Of a DNA stretch of 64,000 nucleotides, positions 17,025-26,378 are shown one piece after another. A model generated the notes under the pieces. The model was given only the letters and a program-made list of their open reading frames with translations, had not been told where the DNA came from and searched no databases. Position 1 is the stretch's first letter; every line of letters starts with the position of its first letter. The DNA comes from Fibrobacter sp. UWR3 (lineage in GTDB: Bacteria > Fibrobacterota > Fibrobacteria > Fibrobacterales > Fibrobacteraceae): positions 62,001 to 126,000 of the forward strand of contig NZ_FRCW01000002.1 of NCBI RefSeq assembly GCF_900143055.1, read 5' to 3'. The position numbers were made by a program, and so were the translations under genes.

Positions 17025-20000
17025 CTAGTTGTCCTGGATGCAGCGGACGGACATGGCATAGCCCTCAGGATAATCTCCCTGACTTACACTTGAGGCAAGG
17101 CCAAATCCTACATAATATGCTTTATCACCAGTGTACTTCTCTGTAGAAGTCCAGAAGAAAGCTCCATCGCTACCGTCAATATAGTGGGTTCCGTCGGGTT
17201 TCCAGTAACCACCAGGGAGTACCGTAAAGTTGTACACATCGGTTCCGTTTCCGTCGGAACCATACAAATTAATCCAATCACTCTTGGCCTTTAGAACCTT
17301 CCCAGCAACATCATTTCCTCCTACAGCAGCAAACAATTCACTCCACTCGCTACTGCTCGGCAGATGCCAGCCAATAGGGCATACAGTCATAGCCGTTTCC
17401 CAGACATACAAATGACCACGACCCTTGTTACAGTAATTACTATAAGTCTCAATATAGCAAGAACTGCCATCCGTTACATAATCCATGTTTTCCTTCATCC
17501 ATTGCTGCGCTCCAATTACAACTGTCTTGTATTCACGTCCAGCCTTGTCCCTCATTATCCCGGTGGTATCCTTATTGTAAACAGAATACCATTTATTATT
17601 AGAGCACTTACGGAATGAGTCATTCACTTTAAATGTCAGCCCCTGGAGGTAACCCACACAGACCCTGTCATACATCAATTCCGTACTTGTTACCAGCCTG
17701 AACTTGCCGTTTTCGCACACATAGCTATATCCGGTGCTTACATCCAGACCTTTCACTATATTACCAAAGCCGTACGCACCTAATTCTCTACACTCGCTAC
17801 GAAGATCCTTGGTCGTATTGTAGATATCCGGAGCAACCACCCACTTGCGGTTGACAAACATTCCGGCAATGTTCTCGAAAGTACATACGTAATACAGCTT
17901 GTTAACCTTGTTTTTCGATGTATCCCCTTCTACTACACAGCCCTGCTTTAGCAGGCTATCCAAGGCCGTTCCCACGCGCCAGGCGCCATCCTGGAATACG
18001 TAGGGCTGTTCCGTATTCACCTTTCCGTTGCGGACGTCACCCTTCTTCCACCCTCCGATGGCCGCCCAGCCGACAGTATCCTTCTCTATGTCGGTCGCCG
18101 AACGCCAAGAGAAAGCCACACGGAACGTATCGATAACGGTGCTGATATCGTTCGAGCACTTGTACCAGCTTTCACCAGCCCCAACAGTAATTTTTTTGAC
18201 AGCATCATTTTGGGCTTCGGTGCACGCACCAAGTTCAGTCCTTTCCAAATCCGTCGCAGGTCTCCAATAACCATTTTCCTTCACATAGTACAGATTCTTA
18301 TTTACATTGCCTTGCTGGTAATCGCCTAGCGTTCCTTCAAGGCCATATGTATCCTTTTCGTAGTTAGTCGCCTCGCGCCATTCCGTAGGCACAGGCTCGC
18401 CTTCTACGAGCGTGTTCCCGTCATTGACACACTTGAACCACATATTTTTAGAAGATCTGACAACACCGTCAACCTTATCCGACGTGCAAGGGCCCAAATC
18501 GCTGTCAAGGTCCAAGACCGTGCCGTAGCGCCACTTGGCATTACCGTTTCCGTCAACATCTTCAAACACATATACGAGCGACTTGTTCACGTTTCCAAGC
18601 TTTACAATCGCATCGCCCTCGCCGGGGGTGCCGAAGAGTGCAGTGTCGGCCTCGGCGGTAGTAGCCTTGCGCCAAGCAAAGGAATCGGACGCGTCATCGT
18701 TTTTGTCGCAGATGTACCACACAGGCTCGCGCTCTACTATAAGGCTGTCGGTCATGCCCTTGTTATCAGCAACGCAGGCGGCGTCAAGGGAGGCATCCAG
18801 TTCGGTGCCGCGGCGCCAAGCGCCATTTTCCTTCACGTAGACGTTCGTCGTATCGACGGAGCCTCGTTTTACAGCACCATCATCCGCAGCGGTAAATGCG
18901 GCGACATCCTTCTCGATGTCAGTTGCGAAGCGCCATGCGAACGAATCGCCGGAAGCCGCGCAAATCAAACGCACCAGGCTGCTGTCGCCGTCGGTATATG
19001 TGGAATCGTTCGCTGCGTAGTAGGCGGATTTCTTGTTCTTCGTTGCGAAGAGCGCACCTGCGTTACTGGAGTCGCACTTATCCACGCCGAGTTCCTGCAT
19101 CCAGAAGTTCGTCACGTGCTGTTCGAATGCAGGGGCCTTGCTGTCGACGAGTTTCCAGCCCTCGATATTCGCACGGACGGTGGCAAGTCTGCCTTCGATG
19201 TCCGCCTTCATCGCCCAGTCGGCAACCTGAGCTCGGCGCAGGGAATCGTCCCATTCGCCGTTGTCGCCGAGGTCAACACTCAATGCAGCCAGGAGTGCCG
19301 TGAGTTCAGACTCGTTGCGATCGCCTTGGAGGAGAACGGAGACCGCGAGGAGCGCAGCATTACTGTCGCCTTCCTGGAGGATATTGTAGTCTTCGGCGAA
19401 GCCACGGAAATTAGAATTGTCGATACCGAACGCTTTGAAGAGCGACTTTTCAGCGGCACGCTTCGCCACGATCACGGACTTGTTCTCCTTGGTGACGAGG
19501 CGCTGCACGCGGTCGTATTCCAGATGGGTCACCAGGTTAATGTTCGCCACGCTACGGCCGTCCAGATTTGTGAGAGCACGTAGCTTGATCGTAGCCGCAC
19601 TGTTCTTGCCCGTCACCTCGTTGCGGTAGAAACCGTCGGCAACAAGGTACGTGTACGTACTCCTGAGCTTTACAGTCCTGATGTTGAAGGAGCCGTCCTT
19701 ATTCTCGATCTTGCCGCCGAATGTCTTACCCGTCTGCTTGAGCGACTTGCCGTTTTCCAATTCATAAGCAGTAACGTCCGTACCGCTCACAAACGGGCCC
19801 TTCTGGCTCACGCCGCTGAGTTCCACATCACCCGAGGGCACTGTGCAGGCATCATCAGTGGCGTCGCATTCTTCGGGCACGTCTACATAGCCAGTCAAGT
19901 CCATCGTGAAGGTCTCGGAGCCGCAGGCGATAGTCGCCGTAAGCTCGGTAGATTCCTGAATCTTACAGCCGGCGCCGTCCTTGCCATTCGTTCCGTTCGT

Positions 20001-20456
20001 ACCAGGTGCGCCATCCTTGCCGTTCGTACCGTTAGTGCCCGGCGCGCCGTCCTTGCCATTTGTGCCGTTGGTACCCGGAGCGCCATCCGCGCCCTTGTCA
20101 CCGGTATCACCTTTGTCTCCCTTTTCACCGTCCTTGCCATTCTTGACCGTACCGATGGATTCCCCGTTACAGAAAATCTCGAAGCCCGAGCCGTCGCTGA
20201 GGCTCGTGGAGGTACACACGTTGTCGCCCACGTTCACCGTGTTGGCGCTCAGCGTCTGCCATTCCTTGCCGTCGCAGCCCAGGAACTCGTGAGTCTCCTT
20301 GATGTATGCCGTCTGCCCGGCAATGTCTTCGGTACAAGCCGGCAGGTCGTCACTGGACTTAACCGCGCCAACGTTCGCGTTGATTTCAGTGATGTCGTCA
20401 CCGCACGCCGCAAGAAGGAATGCCGCAGGGATTGCAATTCGGGTTAAACACTTCAT
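17025..20456 (-). CDS. Large FISUMP lipoprotein with collagen-like repeats (paralog B)
   Basis: A 1143-aa relative of the downstream gene with the same order. It has lipobox FLLAAC (Cys18), a Cys-rich N-region, a Gly-X-Y tract (about 107-162 with GAPGTNGTNGKD repeated three times), the SGVSQKGPFVSGTDV domain and WRxGT/WRxAT modules. A terminal FISUMP domain follows (about 970-1143, hallmark VIGAQQWMKENMD). It carries about one more WR module than paralog A. From the lipobox to about residue 450 the two are nearly identical, then diverge. Surface display is inferred from the lipoprotein signal; ligand and function are unknown. Confidence 0.9.
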   Translation of the reverse strand: MKCLTRIAIPAAFLLAACGDDITEINANVGAVKSSDDLPACTEDIAGQTAYIKETHEFLGCDGKEWQTLSANTVNVGDNVCTSTSLSDGSGFEIFCNGESIGTVKNGKDGEKGDKGDTGDKGADGAPGTNGTNGKDGAPGTNGTNGKDGAPGTNGTNGKDGAGCKIQESTELTATIACGSETFTMDLTGYVDVPEECDATDDACTVPSGDVELSGVSQKGPFVSGTDVTAYELENGKSLKQTGKTFGGKIENKDGSFNIRTVKLRSTYTYLVADGFYRNEVTGKNSAATIKLRALTNLDGRSVANINLVTHLEYDRVQRLVTKENKSVIVAKRAAEKSLFKAFGIDNSNFRGFAEDYNILQEGDSNAALLAVSVLLQGDRNESELTALLAALSVDLGDNGEWDDSLRRAQVADWAMKADIEGRLATVRANIEGWKLVDSKAPAFEQHVTNFWMQELGVDKCDSSNAGALFATKNKKSAYYAANDSTYTDGDSSLVRLICAASGDSFAWRFATDIEKDVAAFTAADDGAVKRGSVDTTNVYVKENGAWRRGTELDASLDAACVADNKGMTDSLIVEREPVWYICDKNDDASDSFAWRKATTAEADTALFGTPGEGDAIVKLGNVNKSLVYVFEDVDGNGNAKWRYGTVLDLDSDLGPCTSDKVDGVVRSSKNMWFKCVNDGNTLVEGEPVPTEWREATNYEKDTYGLEGTLGDYQQGNVNKNLYYVKENGYWRPATDLERTELGACTEAQNDAVKKITVGAGESWYKCSNDISTVIDTFRVAFSWRSATDIEKDTVGWAAIGGWKKGDVRNGKVNTEQPYVFQDGAWRVGTALDSLLKQGCVVEGDTSKNKVNKLYYVCTFENIAGMFVNRKWVVAPDIYNTTKDLRSECRELGAYGFGNIVKGLDVSTGYSYVCENGKFRLVTSTELMYDRVCVGYLQGLTFKVNDSFRKCSNNKWYSVYNKDTTGIMRDKAGREYKTVVIGAQQWMKENMDYVTDGSSCYIETYSNYCNKGRGHLYVWETAMTVCPIGWHLPSSSEWSELFAAVGGNDVAGKVLKAKSDWINLYGSDGNGTDVYNFTVLPGGYWKPDGTHYIDGSDGAFFWTSTEKYTGDKAYYVGFGLASSVSQGDYPEGYAMSVRCIQDN

Positions 20457-20496
20457 AGAACAGTCCTCATAAAGATGCGAACTTATATTTTACATA

Positions 20497-20504
20497 CAAA
20501 TGTA
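20497..20504 (-). promoter_or_regulatory. TACATTTG element upstream of paralog B
   Basis: Same element and flanks (ACATACAAATGTAGTAAAAA on the plus strand) as at 16971-16978, 41 nt before the start codon. Confidence 0.45.
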
Positions 20505-20534
20505 GTAAAAAGGCGATATTTATGACAAATTCGC

Positions 20535-22094
20535 TTATTTCACGGTATAAATCGTGAGGGTCTTGCTGTATTCGTAACCGACAACAAGAAGAGCTGTGCC
20601 GTTCGGGCTCTTTTCGGCGGGGATAAACAGCACGCCTTCGGGGCCACGGTCGCTCGGGTCAAGGTAATAGTCCACAAGTCTTGGCGAGGGGTTGCTTGTC
20701 TTGCCGAAATCGGTAATGTCGAATACGGCAATACCGCTCGTGCGTTCAAGCCCCACGAAGGCATATCGTTTACCCGCGACCTCGCCCACGGTCACATTTT
20801 CGGGTTCGCAGCCCTTGTCTTCGCTGCGGGAATCCATCTTGACCTTGTTCTTTTTCGCGTTCCAGTTAAAGTAATCGGGAGCGACCTTCGCAATCATCCG
20901 TTCGAGCATATCGCCGCTATCCCAGACAAGCGCGCCTGTCGCACCGTCGAAGATGCTCACGCTGCGGGAACCGAACGTGTATGCGTACGGGCAACGGCCA
21001 CCGGGCGCCATATCGGGCACGGCATCGCAACGTTCCAGGTTGCTCACGGAAATCCCGCCCAAATCCCTGACCAGCTCCGGAGTAAACACCTTCGGGTCCA
21101 AACGCCCCTGCTGCGAAAGCATCACGAGGCTCGTCACATCGGTCCAGGCCTTGTAATCGTTCACGGGAGCGCCCTCGTTCGCCGTAACCACAAAAGGCCT
21201 GCCGTTTACAACAAACGAAGAAATGCCATCGGGTTGGCGCAGTCCACGTAACGGGTAGTTCGCAATTTCAACTTTCGAATTCTTCTTGGCGTCGAGCCCG
21301 AACCCGGGAACGGAATGGTCGACAAACCCGAGCGGGTACACGTTCGTGATTTTCTTTGCGGCAATGTCCACGACCGCTATAGCATTGTTCTCTTGCAGGC
21401 TCACCCACGCCGTCTTGGAATTCGGCGAAACGGTGATGTACTCGGGCTCGAGCGACTTCACGAACCCCTGTGCTCCGGTCCTACGGACCCCCTGCGCCAT
21501 CAGCGACGCGGTATCGAGCCCGTCAAAGCCCGCAACCGCAATCTCGAGGCGTGACCACGGACCACTCTTCGGGGCGGTTACAATCGCGACACCGCCCTCG
21601 GGATCTTCGTGGAAATTCATGTCGGGAGAGCCCTCGCAGGCAACCAGGAGTGCCGAGCCATCGGGCGTAAACGTGAGCATGTCGGGCTGGTGGCAAACCT
21701 CGAAGAACCCGAGAACCTCGAGGCTGTCGGTATAGCGCATCACCTGCACATGGCCCTTTTTCCATTCAGGTGCGTTCAGCAAGCTCACTGCGAAAAGGTT
21801 CCCGTTCACAGTCACGCTCGAGGCATCGCCCCCCAGCGAAACTGTCCTTACGACCCTCGGCTTCGCCACGTCGGAAAGGTCGACAATTTCGAGAAGGTTA
21901 TCGCCACCCACGACAAACAACTTCTTCTTTTCGGGCATGTACGCCGATATTTCCGCAGACTTCATGGGAATTGTCGCGAGCGGCTGCAGCGTAGCCCCCA
22001 ACTGGAACTGGCCCGCAGGCGCATCGCCACCCTTCGCAAGGCATAGCCCCGCACCCAGCAACACCCCCATAACAGCACACAGTCCAAGTCTCAT
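20535..22094 (-). CDS. Secreted beta-propeller protein, choice-of-anchor I type
   Basis: Predicted 519-aa exported protein. The start was set at the ATG following GGAGG. A signal peptide (MRLGLCAVMGVLLGAGLCLA) precedes repeated propeller-like blades such as LFVVGGDNLLEIVDLSDVAK and TFTPDGSALLVACEGSPD, a layout seen in the choice-of-anchor I/mesenchyme-specific glycoprotein family. The C-terminal GPEGVLFIPAEKSPNGTALL segment is also typical. No catalytic residues are evident. It is the last of three closely spaced minus-strand genes for exported proteins. Confidence 0.82.
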   Translation of the reverse strand: MRLGLCAVMGVLLGAGLCLAKGGDAPAGQFQLGATLQPLATIPMKSAEISAYMPEKKKLFVVGGDNLLEIVDLSDVAKPRVVRTVSLGGDASSVTVNGNLFAVSLLNAPEWKKGHVQVMRYTDSLEVLGFFEVCHQPDMLTFTPDGSALLVACEGSPDMNFHEDPEGGVAIVTAPKSGPWSRLEIAVAGFDGLDTASLMAQGVRRTGAQGFVKSLEPEYITVSPNSKTAWVSLQENNAIAVVDIAAKKITNVYPLGFVDHSVPGFGLDAKKNSKVEIANYPLRGLRQPDGISSFVVNGRPFVVTANEGAPVNDYKAWTDVTSLVMLSQQGRLDPKVFTPELVRDLGGISVSNLERCDAVPDMAPGGRCPYAYTFGSRSVSIFDGATGALVWDSGDMLERMIAKVAPDYFNWNAKKNKVKMDSRSEDKGCEPENVTVGEVAGKRYAFVGLERTSGIAVFDITDFGKTSNPSPRLVDYYLDPSDRGPEGVLFIPAEKSPNGTALLVVGYEYSKTLTIYTVK

Positions 22095-22104
22095 ACGGCC
22101 TCCG

Positions 22105-22602
22105 TCAGTCAAAAATCAGCCAGAACAGGAGCGCCCCGACAAGCAGGCCTCCCATAAACGAAGACGAGCTCATCACGGCCGCCTTGCGGCGTTCCTCGTC
22201 GGCACGGTCCTTATCCTTCTCGCTCGCCTCGATAGCAATCCCGAGAGCCTTCGCGCAAACCTCGTTGTTCTGCTTCATGGTCTGGTAGCTCTGTTCCCAG
22301 TTGGCGCACTTGGCCTCTTCCACGACAACCGTCTTGCGGAGCGAATCCTTTTCCACCATGCACAGGCTGTCGCGCACCTGCATCACACTATCGCGCAGGG
22401 CGAGTTCCTCTTGCATCACGTCTACCGGGACCATTTCTGCAGGGGCGGCGGCGGGCGATTCACCCGCAGGCTGTGCGGGCACGGCTTGAGAATTCGCAAC
22501 TTGCGCATTGCCTGCATTAGACGGCGCATTGCCTGCATTAGACGGCGCGGCAAACGCGAACGTAACTGCAAAAAGTAGAACAGCGAAAGACTTCACGAAC
22601 AT
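22105..22602 (-). CDS. Exported coiled-coil protein with C-terminal membrane anchor
   Basis: Unrecognised 165-aa protein. A signal peptide (MFVKSFAVLLFAVTFAFAAP) is followed by an Ala/Pro-rich stretch containing two copies of APSNAGN, encoded by a 21-bp tandem repeat. A charged helical region (about 60-140) has two Cys residues in VEEAKCANWEQ and NEVCAKALG. The C-terminal hydrophobic segment FMGGLLVGALLFWLIF ends at the stop. The layout suggests an anchored envelope protein. It lies 11 nt after one exported-protein gene and 10 nt before another, so it is probably part of an operon. Confidence 0.75.
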   Translation of the reverse strand: MFVKSFAVLLFAVTFAFAAPSNAGNAPSNAGNAQVANSQAVPAQPAGESPAAAPAEMVPVDVMQEELALRDSVMQVRDSLCMVEKDSLRKTVVVEEAKCANWEQSYQTMKQNNEVCAKALGIAIEASEKDKDRADEERRKAAVMSSSSFMGGLLVGALLFWLIFD

Positions 22603-22612
22603 CGGTTACAAC

Positions 22613-23827
22613 CTACCTGGGCAACACGGCAGTCTTGTGCCACTTGCCGTCGGAATATTTCATGTAGTAAACGCCCGGAGCGAGCGTAGCGGAATTCTTC
22701 ACGATGGAGCCGTCGAGGGTACGGACCTGCACCACGCGGGCCGTTGCACCCTGGGCGGGAGCGGTCACGAGACGCGTAGAACCCTCGGAAGAACTGGACG
22801 CAGGTTCGGTTCCCGAAGAAGAACTTGCGGGTGCATCGCCGGACGAAGACGTTCCCGGTTCTGCAGAGGACGATGTCTCGGGCTTCGTAGAAGAGGACGT
22901 GCCGACCACGCTCGAAGAGGATGCATCCAACCCGTGGCTGGACGAGGATTTTTCTTCGGAAGAGGTCGGCCCCGGAGTCCCGCTGGACGACGAAACAACA
23001 GGTGTCTCGCTCGAAGAAGACTTGCCTTCGGAAGAGGAACTTGCAGGCGGATTGCTCGAAGAAGATTCGGGCAAGAGCGGCTTTCGGGAATCGACAAGCA
23101 CTACCTTGAGAGCCTGGACGCGGACATATTCCGAGCGTATAGTCCTTGTCGGCTGGGAAAAATCCATAGCGTTACGAGCAACCTCGAAAACATGCAAGGA
23201 ATCCATGCCAATAGAAGAGGAATAGGACCTGCCCGTCGCTCCGTAAGTATTACCATTAATAACCGTATCGAAAACGAACTCGTGGGTAAGCCCGACAAAC
23301 CACCATTCAAAGGCGAATTCGAACGTCTTGGAAGCCAGCATGTAACCAGAATTGTAGCTATTGTCTTCAGGAATCTTTGCGGGAGCCATACCCAGCAAAT
23401 TGTACGTATTCGTAGAATCGTAGCCATCCAGTTTCATGTTGTGAATATCAAAAATGTATGTAGCAATGCCATCTTCCGAATTCTCTTTCCTCTGCTTGCT
23501 ATTATTCCATGTCGCATACTTGAACTCCGTACCTCGCCTTTCGCGACACTCCGCACTTATCGAAAGCGGAAGCTTGTTTGCGAACGATTTTGCACTGACC
23601 GTCACCGTCCTATACGATTCATGCCGCGTGGAGTTAGAGGAATCCTTCGCCCAGGTGTGCGGATTGCCGTACCAGTTCGATTCTTCAATATAGGCAGGCA
23701 CAAGTTCAATCACAGGCTGTTCGCCAAGCGAAAGGGAATCGCAGACGTTCCGATACGGCGTATCATCTGCCGCATAGAGGGCGGGCACCATCGCGAGTGC
23801 CACAAGAGCAAGGAAAAACTTCTTCAT
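22613..23827 (-). CDS. Secreted protein with Ser-rich linker and C-terminal sorting-like domain
   Basis: A 404-aa exported protein with signal peptide MKKFFLALVALAMVPALYAA and a strong GGGAGG site. Residues 20-235 form an unrecognised beta-rich domain. Residues about 245-345 are a low-complexity linker of SSSS runs with P, E and T. The last 60 residues (from RVVQVRTLDGSIVKN to YYMKYSDGKWHKTAVLPR) resemble the small Ig-like C-terminal domains that direct secretion or anchoring in Fibrobacter and Bacteroidetes. Role of the N-domain is unknown. It heads the three-gene cluster reaching 20535. Confidence 0.78.
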   Translation of the reverse strand: MKKFFLALVALAMVPALYAADDTPYRNVCDSLSLGEQPVIELVPAYIEESNWYGNPHTWAKDSSNSTRHESYRTVTVSAKSFANKLPLSISAECRERRGTEFKYATWNNSKQRKENSEDGIATYIFDIHNMKLDGYDSTNTYNLLGMAPAKIPEDNSYNSGYMLASKTFEFAFEWWFVGLTHEFVFDTVINGNTYGATGRSYSSSIGMDSLHVFEVARNAMDFSQPTRTIRSEYVRVQALKVVLVDSRKPLLPESSSSNPPASSSSEGKSSSSETPVVSSSSGTPGPTSSEEKSSSSHGLDASSSSVVGTSSSTKPETSSSAEPGTSSSGDAPASSSSGTEPASSSSEGSTRLVTAPAQGATARVVQVRTLDGSIVKNSATLAPGVYYMKYSDGKWHKTAVLPR

Positions 23828-23914
23828 AAAACCTCCCTTTTCTCCTAAATATATATCGTTTTCGCGCGAATCGTTAGCAGGCAGGGCTCGCCGGCAACCA
23901 AATCTGCAGGCATA

Positions 23915-24877
23915 CTACCCGCGGGCAGCCAGAATGCGCTTCCAGCCGTCTTCGGGAATCTGCGCGCCCATTACCTGCACCACCTCGTTGGAGACGACGC
24001 TCCCGAGGTTGCCGCTGCGTTCCATATCCCAGCCGTTCATGTAACCGTACAGGAATCCCGATGCCCACAGGTCGCCGGCACCAGTCGTATCGATGGCCTT
24101 CGCGGGGCCAGCCTGCACGCGGGTAACCTTGCCGTCCTTCGCAATGAGGGCGCCACGCTTGCCAATCTTCACCACGGCAACCTTCGCCTTCTGTGCAAGA
24201 ACATCAAGTGCAGCCTCTTCCTTCACGCCCGCATACGCATACGCCTCGTCCTCGTTCGCGATGATGATATCAATCATCTTATCGGCAAAGAGTTCATCGA
24301 ACAGCTTGCGGCAGGCTTCCACCACGCCAAAGCTGCTAAAGTCGAGCGCGGTTTCCACGCCCAGGCTACGCGCCAGCGTAAACGACTTCTTGAAGCAATC
24401 CGCATTGAAAGCGCGGTAGCCTTCCGCATACAAGAGGCCCACGCCGTCGTAGAGTGCAGGCACAAAGTCCTCGCTCACAAGGAAGTCAGAAGCGCCGAGG
24501 TACGTCCACATGGAGCGCTGGGCATCGGGCGTTACCGCTGAGAACACGCAACCCGTAGCCGCATCGCTCATCCCGAGTTTCGATTCCACGCCGTTGCGTT
24601 CCAGGTGCTCACGGAAAATCTTCCCGAGTTCGTCATCGCCGACCTTCGAGATAAACGCAGCCTTGCCGCCCAGGCGCGAGAGCCCGACCATCGTATTGCA
24701 GGTAGAGCCACCCGGCACGTGCAGCGGGTTCTTGAGCGCCGCAAGGAACTTTTCCATCTGCGGCCAGTCCACCATGTTCATGCCGCCCTTCTGCACGCCC
24801 TGAGATTCAATCCATGCGTCATCCACGTTCGCGAGAATATCAACGAGGGCAGCGCCCATACCAAGAACTTTCTTCAT
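23915..24877 (-). CDS. PfkB-family sugar/nucleoside kinase (adenosine kinase-like)
   Basis: Cytoplasmic ribokinase-superfamily kinase, 320 aa. It has the N-terminal glycine motif PGGSTCNTMVGLSRLGG (about 55-71) and the C-terminal anion-hole/catalytic motif DTTGAGDLWASGFLYG (about 270-285, catalytic Asp in GAGD). The GGSTCNT form and overall order resemble bacterial adenosine kinase-like members, but the substrate cannot be fixed from sequence. It lies 26 nt after the rhomboid gene in a probable coaD-rhomboid-kinase operon. Confidence 0.9.
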   Translation of the reverse strand: MKKVLGMGAALVDILANVDDAWIESQGVQKGGMNMVDWPQMEKFLAALKNPLHVPGGSTCNTMVGLSRLGGKAAFISKVGDDELGKIFREHLERNGVESKLGMSDAATGCVFSAVTPDAQRSMWTYLGASDFLVSEDFVPALYDGVGLLYAEGYRAFNADCFKKSFTLARSLGVETALDFSSFGVVEACRKLFDELFADKMIDIIIANEDEAYAYAGVKEEAALDVLAQKAKVAVVKIGKRGALIAKDGKVTRVQAGPAKAIDTTGAGDLWASGFLYGYMNGWDMERSGNLGSVVSNEVVQVMGAQIPEDGWKRILAARG

Positions 24878-24903
24878 AACATTTCCTCTAAAATTGCCCT
24901 GAA

Positions 24904-25818
24904 CTAAAAGCCTCCCCTACGGCGGCGCAACTTTTCGCCCGCGCGCAGCAGGAACTGCCGTTCGGATTCGGTCAGCGAGTTGATTCCCTCGCTATTGACC
25001 TTCTTCAAGATTTCGTCCATGCGCTTCTGCTCATCGACGTAAAAGACCTCGCCCTCGATAGGCTCGTCACTGCGGGCAGGGCCATTGCGGTAAACGGTAC
25101 CCTCGCCATCGTTACGGCCACCCTCGTGAACCTTAAAGCGGCTGCTGCGGATTTTTTCTTCCATACTGCGGCGCATACCCGCAAGCGTGTTCCCGAAACC
25201 CTTCTCGTAAAGGAACATGTACAGGAAACCGCCCACGACACCGCCCAGGTGGGCAAAGTGCGCCACGCCATCGCTCGAATGCGCCATGAACACGTCTACC
25301 GCGACCATGAACCACATCGCATACTTGATGCGCATCGGGAAAAAGAAGAACATGAGTAGCATACGGTCAGGGAAGAACTTGTAGTAGGCAACGAATATGC
25401 CCATCAACGCGCCCGAGGCGCCGATAATCGGGGCGTTCGTCATGCCGAGCCAGTACATCGCGAGGCTGAACACTGCGGCAAAAATCCCGCAGAAGAAATA
25501 CATCCCCGTAAAGTGCTTCGCGCCCATCATATCGGCAACATCGCTACCAAACATCCAAAGCATGAGCATGTTGAAAAGGAAGTGCCAGAAGTCGACATGC
25601 ACGAACATGTAGGTCACAAATCGCCACGCCTGTTCCGGAGCGAACGGCCAGAAGGCGCCAAAGTACGCGATGTAATCGGCAAGGCTACCATAGCCGAGGC
25701 CAGGCAGGTTCAGGTGCAAGCCAAGCAACTTGCCGCCTACGAAGGCAAGCAAAAAGACAACCGCATTTACAATCAGCAGTGTCCGCAGGACTTTAGGCAA
25801 AAACTGGAAAGGTCTCAT
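24904..25818 (-). CDS. Rhomboid-family intramembrane serine protease
   Basis: A 304-aa protein with about six membrane segments (residues 12-215). The catalytic serine lies in IIGASGALMG (about 141-150) and the catalytic histidine in VAHFAHLGGVVGGF (about 193-206), matching the Ser-His dyad of rhomboid proteases. A cytosolic tail of about 90 residues ends with a helical EILKKVNSEGINSLTESERQ segment, common in bacterial rhomboids. It starts 4 nt after the coaD stop, suggesting co-transcription. The substrate is unknown. Confidence 0.93.
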   Translation of the reverse strand: MRPFQFLPKVLRTLLIVNAVVFLLAFVGGKLLGLHLNLPGLGYGSLADYIAYFGAFWPFAPEQAWRFVTYMFVHVDFWHFLFNMLMLWMFGSDVADMMGAKHFTGMYFFCGIFAAVFSLAMYWLGMTNAPIIGASGALMGIFVAYYKFFPDRMLLMFFFFPMRIKYAMWFMVAVDVFMAHSSDGVAHFAHLGGVVGGFLYMFLYEKGFGNTLAGMRRSMEEKIRSSRFKVHEGGRNDGEGTVYRNGPARSDEPIEGEVFYVDEQKRMDEILKKVNSEGINSLTESERQFLLRAGEKLRRRRGGF

Positions 25819-25822
25819 ATAA

Positions 25823-26323
25823 TTAAACGCCCGCCAAGATCATTGGCACAATACTTTCAGGTACATACTTCGCGAGTAGTTTGCGGCCCTCTTCATCCTT
25901 CGCGATTCCCGCCTTCAAAAGTTCTCGCACCACCGTGCTCGAAATCATCAGGTGCTCGGGAGCGCTGGAAAGGAAAACCGTCTCGCATTCCGGGTAAAGC
26001 ATCTTGTTGTTCCACGCAAAGGACTGTTCAAAATCCAGGTCGGCAGCGTTGCGGATTCCGCGCACCATGTATTCCACGCCGACTTCCTTCATGAATTCGG
26101 TCGTGAGCCCGTCGAACGCATCCACGTACACATTCGGGATTCCCTCGACAGCCTTCTTGATCATCTCCACACGCTGCGATTCGGAGAACATGTAGTTCTT
26201 GGAAACGTTCTTCGCCACAAGCACGTACACGTCACCAAAGCACTCGGAAGCACGCCTCACGATATCAAGGTGCCCGAGGGTAAACGGGTCGAACGACCCC
26301 GCGAATACGACATTTCTCTGCAT
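25823..26323 (-). CDS. coaD: Phosphopantetheine adenylyltransferase CoaD
   Basis: Catalyses the penultimate step of coenzyme A synthesis. The 166-aa length is typical. The nucleotidyltransferase motif GSFDPFTLGHLDIV (about 8-21, with T/HxGH) and the ISSTVVRELL motif (about 130-139) are intact, and AKNVSKNYMFS supplies the central basic segment. It is the first gene of a run with the rhomboid and kinase genes. A TATATTTA sequence lies just upstream. Confidence 0.97.
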   Translation of the reverse strand: MQRNVVFAGSFDPFTLGHLDIVRRASECFGDVYVLVAKNVSKNYMFSESQRVEMIKKAVEGIPNVYVDAFDGLTTEFMKEVGVEYMVRGIRNAADLDFEQSFAWNNKMLYPECETVFLSSAPEHLMISSTVVRELLKAGIAKDEEGRKLLAKYVPESIVPMILAGV

Positions 26324-26378
26324 GCCGTAAATATAGAAATTTTGCGATTATTTTCTTTTAGCTTGTATCTCAGCGTTG

